From Hetaerina americana (taxonomy: Eukaryota > Arthropoda > Insecta > Odonata > Calopterygidae): 64,000 nt of DNA. Positions 11,946 to 25,239 of the stretch are shown here, one piece after another. Numbering within the stretch: position 1 is the first letter of the stretch; every line of letters begins with the position of its first letter. The notes below the pieces were generated by a model. The model did no database searches, had not been told where the DNA came from, and saw only the letters and a program-made list of their open reading frames with translations. A program made the translations under genes and the position numbers. The stretch spans positions 68,473,590 to 68,537,589 of the forward strand of contig JAKTNV010000006.1 of the NCBI GenBank assembly GCA_022747635.1, read 5' to 3'.

Positions 11946-14403
11946 AAATGCGCCGCGACCGCCTTTACCAGTCTTTATAGAAAAAAATAAAACGTAAACT
12001 GTTTAGGATGCTCGTTTACGACGAGACCGGCCTTCTTTAGTGCAGTCGCGATCTTTAAGGGGGCCTCGTGGCCGTGTTTTCTTTTGTCATTTCACGTTTT
12101 GAAGCCCGTGGGTTGGAATCAATGGAGTGTTTTAAGGAAGGTACTAATTGTGGATGGGGTTGGGCTTGTTCTTTGAGACTGGTTTATCTTTGATTTTCAT
12201 TTTCGAATCTCCCATTCTCTCAGGCGTTTGTACATATAAATATTTAAAAGGTATCGTTATGCTAACTTCTATCTCGTTGTTATATACTCACACTTCGTAT
12301 ACTCTTGATAACTGGCCATACCGTTTGTAATGATTTGACACCAAATGTATCGGTCGGTAATATAATTTCGTTAATCCTCAACAAGAAATAAACACCGAGC
12401 AAGGAAAATTACGATGGATTAAATATATTCGAGGTTTTAGTGATTTAAACCTTCAGTATAGATCCTATAGTTTTAGCTATAATATAAATAGTGTATATAA
12501 TAGTTAAGATGTAGTTATTATATTTTAAAGCTTTATAAAATTGATAACATTCACTGACCTGTTGAAGATATATACATTCCGTTAAAGTTAATGAGATGTC
12601 AGAGACCTGATATACTTTAAGGTACTATAAAAAATATTCGATTGTATCAGTTCTTTGTCGTCTAGTTTTTGCAGTATTTCTAAAGACTAGTGAATGAAAT
12701 ACTTTAATCGCAAGTAATATTTCAAACGAAAGATGCTATAGTTCGCGTTTTATTTAAGTCGATATTTTGTACATAAACTGTAAATTCACACAAAACATTT
12801 TCATTCTCTCCAGTTAATGGAGATTGGACATAAATATTCTGTAGGGGAAATTTGTAAAGTCAATTACAATTATTTCTTCGGAAACAATATTTTTAGAGTA
12901 CCCACGATAAAATTGGAGGACAAATTTTAAGATTTTGCTTAAATTTGTTCACATATGGTTGTAACGCTTTATTAAAAGTAATTGCACAGGAGAGGCATGA
13001 ATATTTGTCTGATCAAATATCGATTAGCTACTCCCCCTCCCTCGTCCATTCCCTCATTAGCGGATTAGTGTCATTGAGCTAAAAGTTCGAGAAACTTCTT
13101 TTTGGGTCTGTAAAAAATGCACGACGTACTCAGCTGGTTTTACGTCATCATCCCTCGGGAATGTTATTTATAGAAATGGAGAGCGGTGGAAATTCGTTTA
13201 TAAATACAGCCCAGCGAGGAGGAATTGCATTGCGTCAGAGATTATATGGTCTCTTTTTCAGAGTACCGGAAACTAGCTGTACAAGCACTACTTTTTTGGA
13301 GAAATTTTTGTAGAAGTATAAGCATAAATTCGAGTTAATTAGATATGAGGAGCTTTGTTTGAAGCTAATTAGCAAGTTTCGAATGAACATTAATGGAATT
13401 TTTTTATTCCAATATGAGGAGTTAGTCAGGCTTTCTTAAAGGATAGACGGGCATGGTCACCACTAATGGTTTTTTGCCTATTTAATGAGTAGCGTCTTAT
13501 GATAAACTTTTACTCCTATCTGAAGATTATTTGGCTATTGATCTTTTGGATTTAAATGTGAGGTTTATTTTGATGACGATACTCCATTGGAGGCACGGAG
13601 ATTCTTGCTAGTGTAATGGATGATATATCACATTAACTTCAACCGTTTGCTGGTTAAACACGTTTTTCACTGCCGAAGGACAAAGTAAAGTTACCCAATT
13701 TCCAATCGCTCAGCTATTACTTATTTCACATTTTCTATTGTGATGGTTGTTGTATGTTATTATAAAAAATTGGTATAGAACACCGCCCAAATATTTGTGT
13801 GCATGATTCGAACTCATAAAAAATATCGAAATTTTGAAATCGAGTGGAAAAGAGGTATTGTTGCATGAACCAGAATCTCGTTTCTTTATTTTGATTCAGG
13901 TCTTAAGCGAAAGTGATGAAGCGAGACATTCAATGAGCCAAGTAGTTTTATGCGTGCTCGTGATAGTAAGAATGCATGAACGCATTCAGCAAACATCCAT
14001 TGCCATTTGCTCTTGCCTGATCAATTGTAAAAACGCAAATATGGATGACTGGATATCCATCGTTCGTTGAGTTTCCCGTAATTGATCTCCATGAATTGAT
14101 AATCCATTTTAGTAAACCTTTTTCGCATATGAATCAAGCAGGATGCACACATCACGAAGAGATAACCTGTATTGTGAAAATCCTCGTTTAGATGGCTGCA
14201 TTCTGGGTGAAATTCTGGGAGAAATATTTCTAGCATGAGTATCGTTAATGGGGAAAATACTGCCGAGAATTAAAGTACTCATTTCAATCGTAAATTGAAC
14301 AACATTCCATCATTTTTATATATACATTTGAACCTATGCAACGGAAGTTCTACACGGCTTTATTTGGTTTCTGTCCCCGGTGTCACATGTTTTCCATGAA
14401 ATA
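11946..14403. other. AT-rich, no gene recognised
   Basis: Nothing certain. At 13136-13240 a CRE-like TACGTCAT, a TATAAATA (13199-13206) and a TCAG 36 bp further downstream resemble a core promoter. The spacing is longer than usual and no transcribed exon can be shown. Confidence 0.4.
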
Positions 14404-14800
14404 CAGGGTCTGTCCTAAAAATAAAATGAAATAAATCTAAAATTTTATTTCAAATCAAAGTACAATCTCCTAAAATTATCCATAAGAGCACCCTTATGTA
14501 TTGACACCAATGCCAGTGCCTCCACCAGTCGAGGAATGCTTCCTGTAATGCATCGACAAGACCCTCAATGAGGCACCTAGTCATGGCCTCTTCGGCATAA
14601 TTCAGGGGTCCAAAATGGTACTCAAAGGGGCTCATCTTGGGTCGGAGACAAAGGCTCAAGTCTTGTCACCAGTAACCACATATTCTAAAAAAAATCGCTT
14701 TCACCCTTGTCCAGAGCAAGATTCTCACACAAACAAACTTCTGACAGCACCTTAGGGACCATATTGGCACACAATTCTCATGGTTAAATCTTCTGTAAGA
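14404..14800 (-). pseudogene. Decayed mariner-like transposase, third family
   Basis: Minus-strand remnant next to an end sequence CAGGGTCTGTCCT at 14404. In order it reads like a pre-catalytic linker (PKVLSE, about 14745-14765), a first catalytic block TGDKT (about 14665-14680), then, after an apparent internal deletion, a C-terminal block beginning YHFGPL. The first and last blocks are in different frames and a stop follows TGDKT. This matches the order of a mariner transposase with the middle lost. The identification rests on short motifs, so it is moderate. It is unrelated to families A and B in sequence. Confidence 0.5.
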
Positions 14801-14930
14801 ATGCACCGCAGTGTGGTTTTCTGAATGTTGCACTCCTTTTGCTAATATCCTGCTACTTGAGGGTCAATCAAACTTCAGCAGGTCACTTTTTGTACCTCTT
14901 CATCACACTGTTTTGTTGATGGAATTCCGA

Positions 14931-15240
14931 GGGGGTATCTGGATTGGTGCGGTGGCTATCGTACTGGCATTCCAGCCAGAGGGCTCGGGTTCAAATCCCG
15001 GCGGTGTTGAATATTTTTCAGAGGTATCTCGATCTCTACTTGAGGTGCTTTGTGGAGGGCACTTTGAGTGAGTACGCCGTCCGTCGGATGGGACGTTAAA
15101 CTGCGGACCCCTTGGCACCTTTCGTAAAGAGTAGGCTAATGCCGACGCCGGGTTTCTCTCCACCCTTCATCCTTTCCGGTCCATCCCCTATGGTGCAAAT
15201 GACCTCAGTTGTCGGTCGCCTCCCCTTAAAACTACTGCTA
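14931..15240 (+). mobile_element. tRNA-derived SINE, full-length copy 1
   Basis: About 310 bp. The head has an A-box-like GGTGCGGTGGC and a B box GGTTCAAATCC, so it derives from a tRNA and is built for RNA polymerase III. The body is shared with 33018-33325, 45653-45963 and 60902-62460 (for example GGATGGGACGTTAA and GGCGCAAATGACCT variants). It ends in an ACT-repeat tail. Imperfect AATTCC-containing flanks may be an eroded target duplication. It carries no protein and relies on a LINE for movement. Confidence 0.85.
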
Positions 15241-16844
15241 TAATTCCAGGGTGTTCCTCATCTTCGACCTCCTCTTTATCCCCCAGAACATCCTGTGCAA
15301 GCAGAATATCATGACTTGGGATATTTCTCTATCTCCATAAGTAACCTTAACCATTGTAATGATCTCCGATTCCAATTTTTCAGTCTTTATGCACAATTTG
15401 ATCGCATATCATTGCTCCATGGAAATTGGAATCGTGAATTCCTGACGTCACGGTCAAACAGGGGTCCAGTCTAACAGCACTCCGCGTATTGTTAATTCCC
15501 ACATTTAACTAATGTGGGTCGCGTTGCTTTACAATGATCTCCCAACACCTTTCCCACCACAAATCACCAAACTCCAGCCATCTGCATTGGTGAACAAAAT
15601 TCATTCTACTTATTTTTGGGACAGGTTCTGTGTGTATTTTGCGTTTAGCATGAATAGTCAAAACCATGCACGTGTTTGCAGTCTACAGTCACCTTTTGCT
15701 TAAAAGATGCTAAGTTTTCAATCCATTTCTTCCTTTTTTAGCATCATTATTAGAACTACTTTCTAAAATGAACTAGAATTTATAATTTTTAATCATTCAT
15801 TTCATTTGCTTCAGAGGATATCCTAATGTCCGCAAATTTAGTAGTTTTCTGTAAATAAAACCTGTGCATACTTATATTTGTTGTACCAGTTACTATGTTT
15901 TCAGAAATTTAAAGAGATAAGGTCTTAAATGGGATATTTTAATTTAATATCATTTATATATGCTAATTTGGTACTCATCTACAAAAAAAGAAATTAAATC
16001 ATAAGGAGTCTCATTTTAAACATTATGATGTTATAATAGGGGGAATATTGAACTGAAATGTCAATGTAATTAAACTGTTTCTTGAGTAGATAATAGTTTT
16101 AATATTAATTCTTAGTTGAGTATAAATAATTATTAATAAGTAGAATAAGGGAAATAATATCATATTTAACTAAAGATATTATACAATTATCAGTTATTTA
16201 AACAATATTGTTCAAACGTATGGGTGAACTAAATGTATTTCAATTAAAAGCAAACCACAAACTTAACATTGATGAAAAATTTATATTCGTTGGTGTTTCA
16301 GGGTTTCCACAAATAAGACCCTAGGAACTTGTCCTAACTTCTGTTTATAGTTGTAGCAGGATTGTTTCAGTTTGGATTTCAGTGGACAACGTACTCATGT
16401 TCGCTTCTTCCTTCATGCGCATCAAATTTTAATTATCCTCCGTGCAAACACCTTTAACAGCTAAAGACCGCGCTGAACGCTTATAATTCTGCTACTCATA
16501 ATTTTTTTTGCCCCTTCTTCGTGCTTTTACATCTATAAACGACCCTTCATCAAGACGATTGAGCGAGTTTGAGTTGTATAACTGAATTCTGGATTTTCCT
16601 TTCAAACTTCTTCGTAATAGTCATGCGCCCCATTATTTCCCGTTCCCATAGGCAACCCCCCCTTATTCTTTCTCTTGTTAGGCGAGGTGTTTTTCGCTTT
16701 TTTATATTTCTCTCTCTTTATCTCTTCTTCCAATTCGTAAATAAGTTCACCTCACCATGGCCATAATTTTTACTAAGAGTAGTTTTATATTTCTTGGATC
16801 CAGGAATTTTTCTGGAAGTCCACTTGTACGCGTCTTCTCGTTTA
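15241..16844. other. AT-rich, no gene recognised
   Basis: No supported gene or repeat copy. A perfect TGACGTCA occurs near 15442. Confidence 0.5.
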
Positions 16845-17530
16845 TATGCCCTTTATTCATCTCTTTCCCCCCGCTCCGCTGCTCTTTAACCCCCCTTCCA
16901 CAGACCTTTAACTCTCTCCCCCCCTCCCCTGCCCTACCTTACCCCTCCACCCAACCCTTACCTCTTCTTTCGAAGTTTCTTTTCCCATTCGCCTCGTAAC
17001 TCAACTCGTAATTGGGCTCCTCAAACATCCACCAAAACTTATTACACACTCCCTCCTCTCCCCCCTTCACCTCTCCCCCCCCGGTCCCGCCGCCACCCCC
17101 CAATCCCGTCTCACTGTTCTTATCCCATTACGGCCCCCTCCCCATTCCCTGAGCCTTTCCTCATCTCTGTTCCCCACATCCACTCCTATCACCGGCCGTT
17201 TCTCTTAGCTCCTCCCCTCCCTCTTCCTCTCATCTCCGCCTCTTCCTACCTCTCGCATCCACCTCCTCCATCATGCCCTCGCCTCAGCCAATGCTTCATT
17301 CTTACGCCTTAACTCCCATACCCCACCTCTGCATTCCCTCCCTTCTTCCATGTGGGTGTGTGTTTCTCGCCCTGTCCATTGGAGTTGTGGTCCTTTCCCA
17401 CTCATCCCCTTGCCGCCGCCTACCCTTTCCACCGTATCCTCCTCGCCTTCCCCGAGAGTGCGTTCTCCTCTCCTCTCCTCCCCCCGCCCACACCCGCGAT
17501 GTTTGCGGAGAAAAGTGAGAGGGCGAGTCC
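16845..17530. other. Pyrimidine-rich GC island
   Basis: The plus strand is dominated by C and T over nearly 700 bp. Several overlapping open frames here are proline/serine-rich by-products of the skew. Confidence 0.4.
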
Positions 17531-19590
17531 GCGCCGCAGAGGCTCCTGGCTATCCTCATCCTAGCGAAATTTTTAATCGAAAATCCCTCTTTCCCACGCC
17601 ATTTCCGCCCGTGCCCGGATGGCTGAGCTGAAGCAGGCAGAGAGGGGAAATTCGGATGGTAATGAATCCATCAACCCGCCGTAATTATGAATTTGCACTC
17701 CCCAACTTCTCCAAATTATGAACCACTGTTTTAGCGGACGAGGGATGATATGACCCTCCAATCAGGAGCAAGTTCGCATTGGAAATGTTTTTCTTACTTA
17801 CCCATAACTGGCATTAAATCCGATCGGAGAGGGTTGAGTTCGTAGTAGCATGTCTTTATTCATAGAATGAGGAATGGATAGCATCACGTCAACGACTTTC
17901 TTAAAGGCGTTTTTTTTTCCTTCTTTCGTCAATAACTCATAAATAGTCTTACATCAGAATTCGCCAATGTATTAGTTATATCAATATTTGTCTCATTTGA
18001 AATCTGAAGTAAAGAAAACAGGAAATTTAAAAAATCGTTGACTTTCAAATTTAGGTACTTGACATAGTGAATATTGATTAATATTTGGTTTCTGATATGT
18101 ATCCCAAATGACAGGCAAAGATGATTCATTGTAATGAACTAAAGAATAATAACATTTTTTCATGGATGGAATAGTAAGAGCGGATGTTTCCTCAACATTA
18201 ATGGTGTTATATAATTTTGGCAAATATTATCTTTTTATATTTGCATGAGGTACAAATTAGTATTGTCTATGTAAGACATCAGATTTACTAGTCAAAAAGG
18301 AAAACATTAATACTCCAAACAAGGTAAGAATGCCTAAAGACAGCGTTATCTAAATGAGAACATAAAACGCTCAGCAGCCCCAAGATCGTGTGACGAGGGA
18401 GATTTCTGGCAGAAGCTACGACAAGGAGTGGAAGAATTGGAAGGAGTGTTCCTTCTTTTTTTCATGGTGGGAAATTGCGAATTGGAAGAAAATATAATTA
18501 TTGAATATCCATTTCGACTGTCGATTACTCTAATTGATGCAGTGCAAGACTTATTATTTTAATTCCTCTATGTCAAACTTTAAATCGCATCGCATCTCGT
18601 CCCTGTATTAGACAGTGTTAATTTAGTTATCAGGTCTTCAATGACTCAAATAGTAGATATTTACTCTTATTAATAATGTGATGGTTTATGTCCAATTATA
18701 AATTTTTTTCTTCGATCTACCCTAAAAAAATTATGGAGTGACCATGTTGTAAATATAACAGGAAAAGAGAGGAAGTTTCTAGTGAAAATCCGAAAAAGAC
18801 AGAGATAAAGACTGAAAGAAGTGTTGACAAGTGATGAAGTACAAAAGGGAAGGAAAACATGAGTGGGAGATGGTTGAAAAATCGAGGTAGATGAAGGAAA
18901 AGAGTGGAGTTTTAAAGATCATGAAGGTTGGCAAAGGTTGGGAAGAAATGATGAAAGAAATAATGTGAGGCAAAGAAAGTGGAAGTTATTGCAATACTTG
19001 AGTTGGTAAATAGCCGTTTAGGGACCCTTTAATCTACCTTTATTTTGGTATAGTACCTTTAATGCATGAATCCTTTGTAAATATCATTAATATTCATTAC
19101 TCTCCGAGATATGTTAGTGGAATTACTTTATTCAATACGAACATTCCAATTACACTATGATTACCTTTTCATAATTTATTATTTGATTTCGTGATTGAAT
19201 GTAAGTGACTGGAAGAAATTCTTCAGGAATATCAATTGATAGTCATTTCTGATGTATTTTCTTTTGTTTCTTTTTACTCTTTCATTTTTTATAATCCCAT
19301 TTAATTTAACCTCAGCTCTAATCCTCCGAAAGTTGATTTTTGAATGGTTATGAAAAGATATTTGCTTTTTCCTTTTATTTTTGTAAGCAAATTTAATGTT
19401 CAACTACGACTCGCATCGTTCCTCCGCTAGTATTTTAGTATTCATTTTTTTCCTATGATTCTGTATTTGCACTACTTTCTATTCCCTTTTACATCTTCTT
19501 TCACTTCGTTGCCTCTTCAATCTCTAATTCTCATAAGTGGAAAAGTAAATATGCCTCTCGTACAGATTTCGGTACATGCTTTTTATAGCG
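17531..19590. other. AT-rich, no gene recognised
   Basis: Purine-rich minor stretch at 18760-18980. No domain or RNA gene recognised. Confidence 0.5.
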
Positions 19591-19830
19591 GGGGTGCTTT
19601 AGACATGGGGTAGAACGTTAGACTACTGACCGAGGGTTCCGGGATCAATTCCCTGGCACGCCTCTCTGGTTCACCCAAGCTGTATAATTTTATGGGCACC
19701 AGATCTTTCGGAGAAACCAGAGCCTGCAAAGGGAAAGGAAAAGGTCGCCTTACGCTGATGTGTGACTTTCACACGCCGCGCCGTCGGACGGTATTGGGTG
19801 GACTCGAACATCATTTACGAAACCGACTTT
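19591..19830 (+). mobile_element. Second tRNA-like SINE candidate
   Basis: Positions 19591-19662 form a 72-nt tRNA-like head. GGGGTGC at the start pairs at six of seven positions with GCACGCC at the end, and CCGGG pairs mostly with CCCTG around a seven-base loop. The B-box region is GGGATCAATTCCC. The following 170 bp looks like an unrelated body containing CCGTCGGACGG. There is no second copy in the window, so the SINE call is inference. It could also be a lone tRNA pseudogene. Confidence 0.45.
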
Positions 19831-20823
19831 CGGGATTACTTCTGTGTTTATAGTTTTTATAAAACAGAAGACAAATAGGTTACCTTTGGTACTTCCCTTT
19901 ATCTCCATCGTTAAATTCTTTGTAAGTAAGTAAGCTCCTCTTCTTCAATCCTTCGATCGAATGTCGTCATTTTGTGTCTTCATCCACCCTTTTACAGAAC
20001 CTGGTTTTTTCCTCGGGTTTTCATTTGCAGCACTTCTCCAGGTCAATTGAGCTTCCTCTTATCTACCTCTTTCTCTCTCTCTAAGCTTAGATCTTATATG
20101 ACCCAAAATTGTTCATTCCCCTTTTTCAATTAAATTTTAATTTAGTGTATATATGTCAAGGATTGAATTTCTTTAGACGTAATAAACGTCTTCACCATCC
20201 ATTTCATTTCGAGTTCAATACGTTCTAAGGGGAAATATCCACTGCGAGTAATGGCCGACCTTGGGAAAATGATCTTGAGTGAGATAATAAAAATAACTTG
20301 CCATTGCCGATTCATTTTTAGCAATGTATGATTTACTCCAAAAGATTTCTTTTCATTTCCATCCCTATATTTTTTGCAGCATTTTTCTATTATTTGAAAG
20401 TTTCCCAAATTAAAATTATTAATATCCTTTACTTTTCCGAAAGTTCCATTTCTACCTCCTACCTCAGTTTATGTCCTATCGTGCAGCTTGCCTTTTCATA
20501 CTTGTTGGCTCATATTTGTTCCATTCCTTTCCTCGTTTCCTTTAATAATTTGTTCATTCATAAACAACTCGATTTTGAATCATCAAAAATTTATTTCCAA
20601 AGAAATATTTTAGTAAATTTCAAAATATTAAAAATCATTCGTGTATTTATAGTGGAATAAATAATTTCAATAGGCCCATAGAATGTTCTTCCAATTTATA
20701 ATCTCTGAATTCTCATGTGATTCATTTTTTTAATAGTCTTTTAAAGAATCACTGTTTACCTTAATTTAATTTTTAATTCTATGTTGAGGTATGGAAACCT
20801 TTATTTTACAGTTGAGGATAATT
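19831..20823. other. AT-rich, no gene recognised
   Basis: A 110-residue plus frame at 20328-20660 is hydrophobic and F/I/S-rich, as expected of AT-rich noncoding DNA. No motif. Confidence 0.45.
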
Positions 20824-20825
20824 TA

Positions 20826-20858
20826 CGAGGGTCATCCGGAAAGTAGTACCCGTTCGTG
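20826..20858 (+). repeat. Left terminal inverted repeat of mariner B1
   Basis: 33 bp, a perfect inverted match to 21546-21578. Confidence 0.95.
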
Positions 20859-20924
20859 AAATAAAGACACAAAAGTAAATATTAACAAACATAAAAAATT
20901 TTATTTGAAAGAGGATACTTTAAA

Positions 20925-21426
20925 CTACTTCTCAACATAATCTCCAAGCAAATTAAGGCATTTGTCATAACGTGTGACAAGTTTCTGTATTCCTGCTGCA
21001 TAGTCCTTCGCCGCCAGCTCATTGAGATACGCGAGGGACCCATCTTGCACAAATTTTTGCATAATGCAGATGGTGTTTAACAATTTCATGAACAATTGTT
21101 CGAGAAACATTGGGAAAATGCTCACAGATGTCATCAATTGTGACGCGCCGATCGTTCCTCACGAATTCGTCAACTGAGCTCACCAGTTGGTCTGTAATGA
21201 CAGACGGTCTCTCCGAACGCTCATCGTCGTGTGTGTTCCCCCTCCCCATGTTGAAGTTGCGACACCACCGCCGAACAGACGACTCGTCCATTACATTGTC
21301 TCCATACACCTCCTTTAATTGGCGATGAATATCACATGGGCGAACGTTTCTTGCATTGAGGAATTTAATCACTGCCCTCACTTCACAACTGGCGGCGTTC
21401 TCAATTTTTTTAAACATTGTAAACAA
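20925..21426 (-). pseudogene. Mariner transposase, family B, internally deleted
   Basis: Minus strand. The N-terminal part (21426 down to about 21030) encodes the helix-turn-helix DNA-binding region of a mariner transposase, with RAVIKFLNARNV, the linker DDERSERPSV and the domain end YAKICARWVP. It then jumps to a C-terminal segment (KLVTRYDKCLNLLGDYVEK, ending at 20925) that lies in a different reading frame. All three catalytic aspartates are missing. If expressed, the N-terminal 135-residue product could still bind mariner ends without cutting them. Such a role is inference. Confidence 0.9.
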
Positions 21427-21545
21427 TCACAGAAACAACACAGGCAATGCTAGCGTCACGCAACTTGGCTCAGAGAAGGCAGACAAGCCACTGAAGCTAT
21501 CTGACCTCGTCCAGCGGCTACTCGCGTCGTCAGCACTTCATGCGG

Positions 21546-21578
21546 CACGAACGGGTACTACTTTCCGGATGACCCTCG
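21546..21578 (-). repeat. Right terminal inverted repeat of mariner B1
   Basis: The 33-bp partner of the left repeat. In copy 2 the equivalent repeat carries one mismatch. Confidence 0.95.
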
Positions 21579-21580
21579 TA

Positions 21581-24500
21581 GTTTGACGTCAACTACATGA
21601 TTTTAATTTCATCGCTTTGTTATCGTGGCTTTCATTTCTGTTATGTTCTCATTGCAAAGCCTTAACAAAACGTTTAGCTTTTTGCTAACAAATAGTTTTT
21701 TGGAAAAAAATAATAGGGTCCATAGATGAGTGAGATGCTGATGTATTTACTGGAATAAGACTTAAATTAAAAGGAAGAATACTTGGGGTTCATTAGTATA
21801 ATTTGAACTCCCTGAGGCACAAGCTGCAACCATTGACGAGGTCGTCACGAAATTGCCGAATCCAATGAGTGCTCGCTATACTTTATCCATGCGAGGAATA
21901 TTTGTTTATATAACAATGTACTATATGCTTAAAATTTAGTACTTATGAGTCATATAGTTTTCTGATTTCAAATTAAACCGACGTTTTTCGAATAGTATGA
22001 ATGAAATGAATTTTTAATCAACAGAGTATTAATTTAATCTATTTTTCTTTGCAGGTCAGTTAATCTTTCTTAATTGAATGCTTCAAGAGTTTTCTGGTAA
22101 GCAAAAAATACGTAATAATATCTTTTGTAGATTAGTATTAGGTTTAATTTTTCGAATTAAAATTTATGCACAGGTAACTTTTGGACGGTACTTATCTAAT
22201 ATTGCAGATATCCATTTATTTTCTCCTCCAAACAAATTTTCTGCTTTCTTTAAATCTCACTTAGGATTTACAACTCTCCTCCCAGCATATCTTCACTCTC
22301 GCTGCATCTCAATGTATTCTTAGTCTTTCATCTTATTTAATTCATTCTTCTCCATAGTTATATCTGAAGATTTTTCAATCTCTTCTCTATTTTTAGCCTT
22401 CCCAGAAGATCACACTTTCGAGCTTGGCGACGCCCATTTAAGTCAAATATTACGTATTTATTTTGAAGAAAATACATTAAGCACTACTATTTTTCAGAGC
22501 GTTTAGAATAAATTATATCGCCTTTGTAATAAAATATCAATTTTCATGCATATAACTCTACGTTGATTTTCTTATCCTGAATTAATGTTTGATTGGATTC
22601 CTGAAAAAATCGCATGCAGTATTTCGCGCATGCCTTGGTTTGGCTGGAAAAGTGAGGCATTAGTGTAAATTCCACGGTACAGTTATGCGTACGAATCAAG
22701 AAATTTCTTTTTGGATACTAAGAAATCCTGTTTACGTGGAGGTTGAAAGACGATTCACTATTCATGAAAAATTTCTTCTTACGTAACCACATTCTCTAAA
22801 GATAGGAGACCAGTTTTATCGCTCTGGCCTCCTGTGTGCCTAGGCACCCATCCTTATGCTATGGCACTTTATTAGTGCCCTCTTAAGAATATTTGTAATA
22901 ACGTCTCACCCAAACCAATTTAAAATTTGATTATTTTTCTTTTTAGTAGGGTAAGTAATGCATTGATTATCCTCAGAATATTTGCCTTAAATTTAATTTT
23001 TGAATCGGGGGCACAAAATATTACTATAGAAGGTTTTTAATTAATAATTTAAAATTCAAATTAAAAGATATCTAATAATGACCTCCCTTTCACAATTATA
23101 ATATCTGTGAGATTATGAATCGGTAAAAACAAAGTTTCAAGTATTTAAAATGGGAGGAAATTTTATTTAGGCGGTGAATGCCTCAAATTGGTGGCATTCA
23201 TATATTTTTATTGAAATGTTTTTTCCAGAGTATAAAGAAATAGGGCAGAAACCGCCCGTAATTTTCGAAGCTGATGATGTTCAAGTGTTTGCACACCAAA
23301 GTCATTATTCAATTGCCCGCACTTAACCTCTCCATTCATGATTGAGTGTCCCCATCTTTAGTATTTATCCGTTGATAGTCCTAATCTTTCCTCCACTTTC
23401 TTCTCTACTTCATTCGTTCAGCGTCTTTCCACAATTGACGAATCAAATTGGTCGCGACCCCTGCTTTCATCGGTTCCTGCGATTCCTTTCACGCTAGTTC
23501 CATTGTGTGCTGCTCTTCCCAGGATTCTTTCTGCTTTTCTACCCACGATCCATTAATGGAGAAAAGACTTAGTGTTCTTTTAAAAGCATTCAAAATGGGA
23601 AAATGCAATAGAACTGCAGTACTTATGAGTAGGCTTTATATATTATAGAATAGACACGATGCTATTTTAATAACGTTTTTATGACTTGGGATCTTATTTT
23701 TTTATTGTCTTTTTATTAAGACCATTTTCCTCTCTTATGGGCATTGGACTATTCTTCATTCAATAAATCAGTCAATTGGGTAGCAATCGGATGGTAATAG
23801 AAGTCAAAAGTTATATTCCCAATAATTAAAGTCAATATAAGTAAGAAAATTAGACAAATCCTAAGGTTTTTAGTGGAGGTTCTCTTCAATCACTAAATTT
23901 TCCAATTTCTGAAATTCAATAAATGCTTCTTTGACTAGCCCTCTACTTCATTTAGTTTAAAATACCGAAACTCGTTCATCCCCCTCTTCGTATGTCAAAC
24001 ATCCCCCCTTCCCTCTTCGGCGCACCCTTTTCGTAGTTCAATTAATATTTATCCCACCTCTTTACTTCACCAATTCTGCCCATTTTTGTACCATTACTCA
24101 GAATTACCTTTTGAAATCATCATTCTTTAGAGTTCCCTTTAACTCTTCTTCCCTCCTAAATTTTAAATATTGAGGGTCTCTCTAACCAATACATTTACGA
24201 TATGCTGGTTTATTGAAAACATAATTAAGCCTTAAAACGACCATAGAAATCTTCTACAGCCACTTTTTAAATATCAGCATTGAGCACTTACTGTTATCTT
24301 AATCTTTTGATATCAAAAATTATTATTTTGTTAATGCCATCTTCCCCCATATTGCGTGTGCTCCGTACAACTTTTATAATCACAGTACGAAATACAGATA
24401 TTTTTCTTCTTTCTATCTAACCTTCTTTAAATTCTCTCTTCAGATTCTTCCATATTAATATACTGCCATCAATAATATAAATATCTATCGTTGTCTTTTA

Positions 24501-25239
24501 ATGCTCTGCGTTCACCGTCAAATGTTAAATCTTTTCCGACAAACTCATTAGGTTCACGCAATACCGTATTATCACAAATGTTTTACAAACCACCTGCTAT
24601 ATTGCCTTAAGCCTTTCTAAATAATATAAACCATTATTCTCTTAGTAAATATTTGTTATAAAACAAGCTTAAAATTACCTTATTCTCCGTGTAAACGTCA
24701 TTTATTCGTATTTTTTCTATTTCAGAAATTTGATATCGCGCGGAATTTTCTCTCGGGGATATTCTAGTATTTTAACTTGAACTGGTTATCGCTCAATATA
24801 GTTTTAAGAGTTATTTGCCATTAAATAGCTGCAATCATATTTAAATATAGACACGTTTATCACCAGGTAAGATCTCACTCAAAAGTTATTTCAACCAAGG
24901 AAAAAAACAGAAAAATCGTCATGAATGTCAAGCCTTGTAAAATTAATGGTATTAATCTTATTCATTTTCTTAAGTAAAGATGCTATGAAAAGAATGGTAA
25001 AAAAATTAATATAAACATAGTTTGACACCATTCTGGAACTTTTCGCTTAGTCAAGAGGGCTCATATAGTTTAGAAACATTTAAGCTATGAGCCTGGAGAA
25101 TGATGGGAAAAAACTAAGGACGGCAATGAAAACAAACGGTGTAGTCCTAGTACTCGTAATACTAGACACGGATAGTAGAAGATTGTTGCAAGTAATTAAA
25201 AGAAGGTAGAAGAAGTAATTATAGGAGAGTCAGACATAT
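21581..25239. other. AT-rich, no gene recognised
   Basis: No domain, tRNA or repeat copy recognised on either strand. Short frames at 22078-22323 and 23448-23648 have no motif. Confidence 0.5.

Larger units (their letters stand above)
20826..21578 (-). mobile_element. Mariner family B, internally deleted copy 1 (753 bp)
   Basis: Flanked by TA at 20824-20825 and 21579-21580. The terminal inverted repeats are perfect over 33 bp and start CGAGGGTCATCCGG. The element reads on the minus strand. It keeps the DNA-binding half of a transposase and the last roughly 25 residues; the catalytic core is gone. At 753 bp it is a non-autonomous deletion derivative. Copy 2 at 35510-36262 has the same length and the same deletion junction. 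Confidence 0.95.
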
